Of a DNA stretch of 64,000 nucleotides, positions 63,201-64,000 are shown one piece after another (within the stretch, counting starts at the first letter, position 1; each line of letters begins with the position of its first letter). A program made the translations under genes and the position numbers. Source of the DNA: Pseudomonas entomophila L48. Its GTDB lineage: Bacteria > Pseudomonadota > Gammaproteobacteria > Pseudomonadales > Pseudomonadaceae. A model generated the notes under the pieces. That model worked only from the letters and a program-made list of their open reading frames with translations. It was not told the origin of the DNA and did not search any database. The stretch spans positions 3,114,501 through 3,178,500 of the forward strand of contig NC_008027.1 of assembly GCF_000026105.1 (NCBI RefSeq), in the 5' to 3' direction.

Positions 63201-64000
63201 TGCAATTGGACGGGCTGCGCAAGCAACTCGCCGAGTGGGCGAGAACCGGTGCAAGCGACTGGGGCGAGGAAGTCGGGCAGTACTACACACGAGCCGCCGA
63301 TCGGCTGATACGCGCTTGGCAGAGAATGGAAGGCGAGACACTCAGCCTGGAGAGCCTGGCACTCGATGCGCTGCCGTCGCTTTCAGCGCGTTTCGACCAT
63401 ATCACCGCATTGGAGCTGGAAAATCTCAATGTGACCGAGATGCCTGCCGACTTCCTGCAAGCGTTTCCGTCACTCCAGCGAATCGACGTCAGAAGCAGCC
63501 CGCAGATGAGCGTTGCCTCGGTGATAAACGCCTTGCGCCATGCGCCACAGTTGCGCGAACTGTACTTGAGCGGCACGCGCCTGGCGCAGTTGCCCGCCGA
63601 GGCAGGTGAAGTCCTGCCGGGCCTGGGCCAGCTGCGCAGCCTCTGCCTGCCACGCAACAGGCTGACACTCGTGGCGGACGATATGCAATTACTGACAAGT
63701 CTACGCCTGGAAACCCTCGACCTGCGTTCCAACCGCATAACACTGGACGCGGCCAGCGCAGGTCGCTTCCGCGAGCTGGGCGAGCTTCGTCGCCTGCGCC
63801 TGAGCAACAACCCGTTGGTCATCAGCCCCAACCTGACCGGCCTCGACAACCTCGCCACCCTGCTTTTGGACAACTGCCGGCTCGAGCAATGGCCCACGGG
63901 GCTCACCGGCTTGATGCAGCGCACACCGTGCATGCTGCGCGAGCTCGACCTGAGCGTGAACCGTATCGCGCAGGTGCCCGACATGCAGCCCCTGCTGGCA
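60203..64000 (+). CDS. Large LRR protein resembling NEL-type effector/dermonecrotic-toxin-domain proteins (cut at the right edge)
   Basis: A frame open for 1,266 codons from ATG 60203 (GGAG 7 bases upstream) to the window edge without a stop. The N-terminal region (about 1-450) is helical and charged; a hydrophobic stretch follows (about 458-525: NVAAMFVPGLDAVMLAVGAA, then LVNLGSVIAIAGVAKLA). A long helical middle leads to leucine-rich repeats from about residue 1045 (ITALELENLNVTEMPADF, LRELYLSGTRLAQLP, LETLDLRSNRITLD, LRRLRLSNNPLVISPNL, LRELDLSVNRIAQVPD). This architecture matches the large Pseudomonas proteins with a dermonecrotic-toxin/DUF6543-like N-terminus, LRRs and a C-terminal NEL E3 ubiquitin ligase domain. 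The NEL domain, if present, is outside. No type III secretion genes are in view. Confidence 0.8.
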   Translation, partial: MHGIDPPYHQRQILRSLPGWSKHLHHTHASRLLKHAHGIPVDEEGQFPDWFTQATADQQANLRDAISHRAASHKALAKALKDLRGITEFCEPLLQARLGITASLTEAQFRFQPFTPGLEGEFPDPDGSHDTPHPPSLTEQPTGDATLTSLLEAALHNFEGMAEVGPFSTLQASATDSAELPGLTASQFVAHCRALDLGKRYQAHLQSVYGGDRAALVKPSWIQAQRDELTVKCVIANLRGKLTDTGYQALRQFCVADTAPHYGNHPIVAKTLTMLGVQLHDLILLAPEGMTTPPYIAYLPFDDEHPVQEFANLLALGRHIRQRLLEPAYRERFLEHVALEDRPTLSRKLMARLFDSTHPDVIPLEPPSPALGETEPGTHPWQGQVADEGQEEDGALRPTRFPALAVHEVPIAFPVWPKLFNAHVQRLQADARGVAVPTADMDAKARAERLEHWAERGLTLLNVAAMFVPGLDAVMLAVGAAQVMASIFHGFEAWSEGDNAEAVTQVESLLVNLGSVIAIAGVAKLAKASGFVDWMDSIWLDGEERLWHPNLEQYRSPVELPADLQPDDEGILNHGARHFIERGNDLHEVAKDAQGHWRIVHPNDPQAYRPRLEGYGDGAWRAEHERPQDWSRVELMRRLGPLGKGLKDEDLLAALDSTALDRGVLERAHADGRRAPALLEDTLKRLKADMTADDIITRTREGSPLAAYKQFAATVLGELPGWPDDVVLEVFDGTETMGSATRYGRNQLGDTLIQLTRTDLDNGDLARVVLEHLDESTINALLPEATDTTQRQQALRTLMADHLTTKRQSLFDSLYASPSVATLPSVEAIGRQFPSLPRRALEELVGHANTLEREALLAGRVPLRIAEEARLMQARVRLDRAIVGLHRNTLANADSQLIRAGLLAEHPQWTAEQCYHAALADRPRAARLIGQQPVRVGFRSPLRLSDGRYGYPLSPGIFASRAERELHALYPGLSDRALRQLLNTLRARGNVSEQIQALRMQLDGLRKQLAEWARTGASDWGEEVGQYYTRAADRLIRAWQRMEGETLSLESLALDALPSLSARFDHITALELENLNVTEMPADFLQAFPSLQRIDVRSSPQMSVASVINALRHAPQLRELYLSGTRLAQLPAEAGEVLPGLGQLRSLCLPRNRLTLVADDMQLLTSLRLETLDLRSNRITLDAASAGRFRELGELRRLRLSNNPLVISPNLTGLDNLATLLLDNCRLEQWPTGLTGLMQRTPCMLRELDLSVNRIAQVPDMQPLLA

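Noticed and set aside
60191..63984. Several minus-strand and alternative-frame open reading frames in the last 4 kb
   Set aside because: They are explained by the single long plus-strand LRR frame, which is open over the whole stretch and has the repeat motifs.

Overview
The window is high-GC bacterial chromosome from a Pseudomonas, most likely the P. putida group. I infer this from the proteins and the gene order (a gapN-type dehydrogenase and a second ilvA; an RstAB-like two-component pair beside an RND pump; the quinohemoprotein amine dehydrogenase cluster; liuR-mvaB; crcY; mgtC; ccoG). The many short inverted repeats at gene ends (TGTAGGAGC... type REP/BIME elements) point the same way. 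Synteny with P. putida is recalled, not searched. I see no rRNA, tRNA, CRISPR array or prophage.

Layout. 1-7.8 kb: tail of an unknown gene, an NADP-GAPDH-like ALDH, a VOC protein, an unknown protein, YiaY-like alcohol dehydrogenase, threonine deaminase IlvA preceded by an Ile-rich leader peptide and attenuator, and a PACE efflux protein. 7.8-16.2 kb: a wecB-nfrB-nfrA-DUF4434 operon followed by a membrane diguanylate cyclase; together these look like a complete c-di-GMP-controlled exopolysaccharide locus related to the E. coli phage N4 receptor system. 16.3-23.4 kb: sensor kinase and regulator, divergent from an RND adaptor and pump, then mobA. 23.5-31.8 kb: acyl-CoA ligase, then qhpA-qhpD-qhpC-qhpB divergent from an aldehyde dehydrogenase, which together should oxidise aromatic or aliphatic amines to acids. 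Both directions have sigma-54-like promoters.

32-42.7 kb: a lone substrate-binding protein, small lipoprotein, esterase-like hydrolase, LiuR-like regulator with HMG-CoA lyase, the CrcY-type small RNA that titrates Hfq/Crc, MgtC, CcoG, a MocR-type regulator, a hybrid kinase and an SDR. 42.8-46.2 kb: marR-emrA-emrB with a perfect palindromic operator inside the promoter. 46.4-60.0 kb: an orphan FecR-like anti-sigma factor, a Na+/H+ antiporter-like protein, a chemoreceptor with a FliA-type promoter, a lone tyrosine recombinase, NnrS with twin palindromic operators, DUF1345, an AruH-like aminotransferase, DUF1652, a second VOC protein, an unknown protein, an MHS-family transporter and an alpha/beta hydrolase. 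60.2 kb to the end: an open reading frame of at least 1,266 codons with a hydrophobic centre and leucine-rich repeats, cut by the window edge, that resembles the large LRR/NEL-type effector-like toxins of Pseudomonas.

The most interesting units are the self-contained Nfr-type polysaccharide locus, the ilvA attenuator (possibly with a leaderless leader peptide), the sigma-54/UAS control region of the amine dehydrogenase locus, the twin operator at nnrS, and the LRR protein at the right edge.
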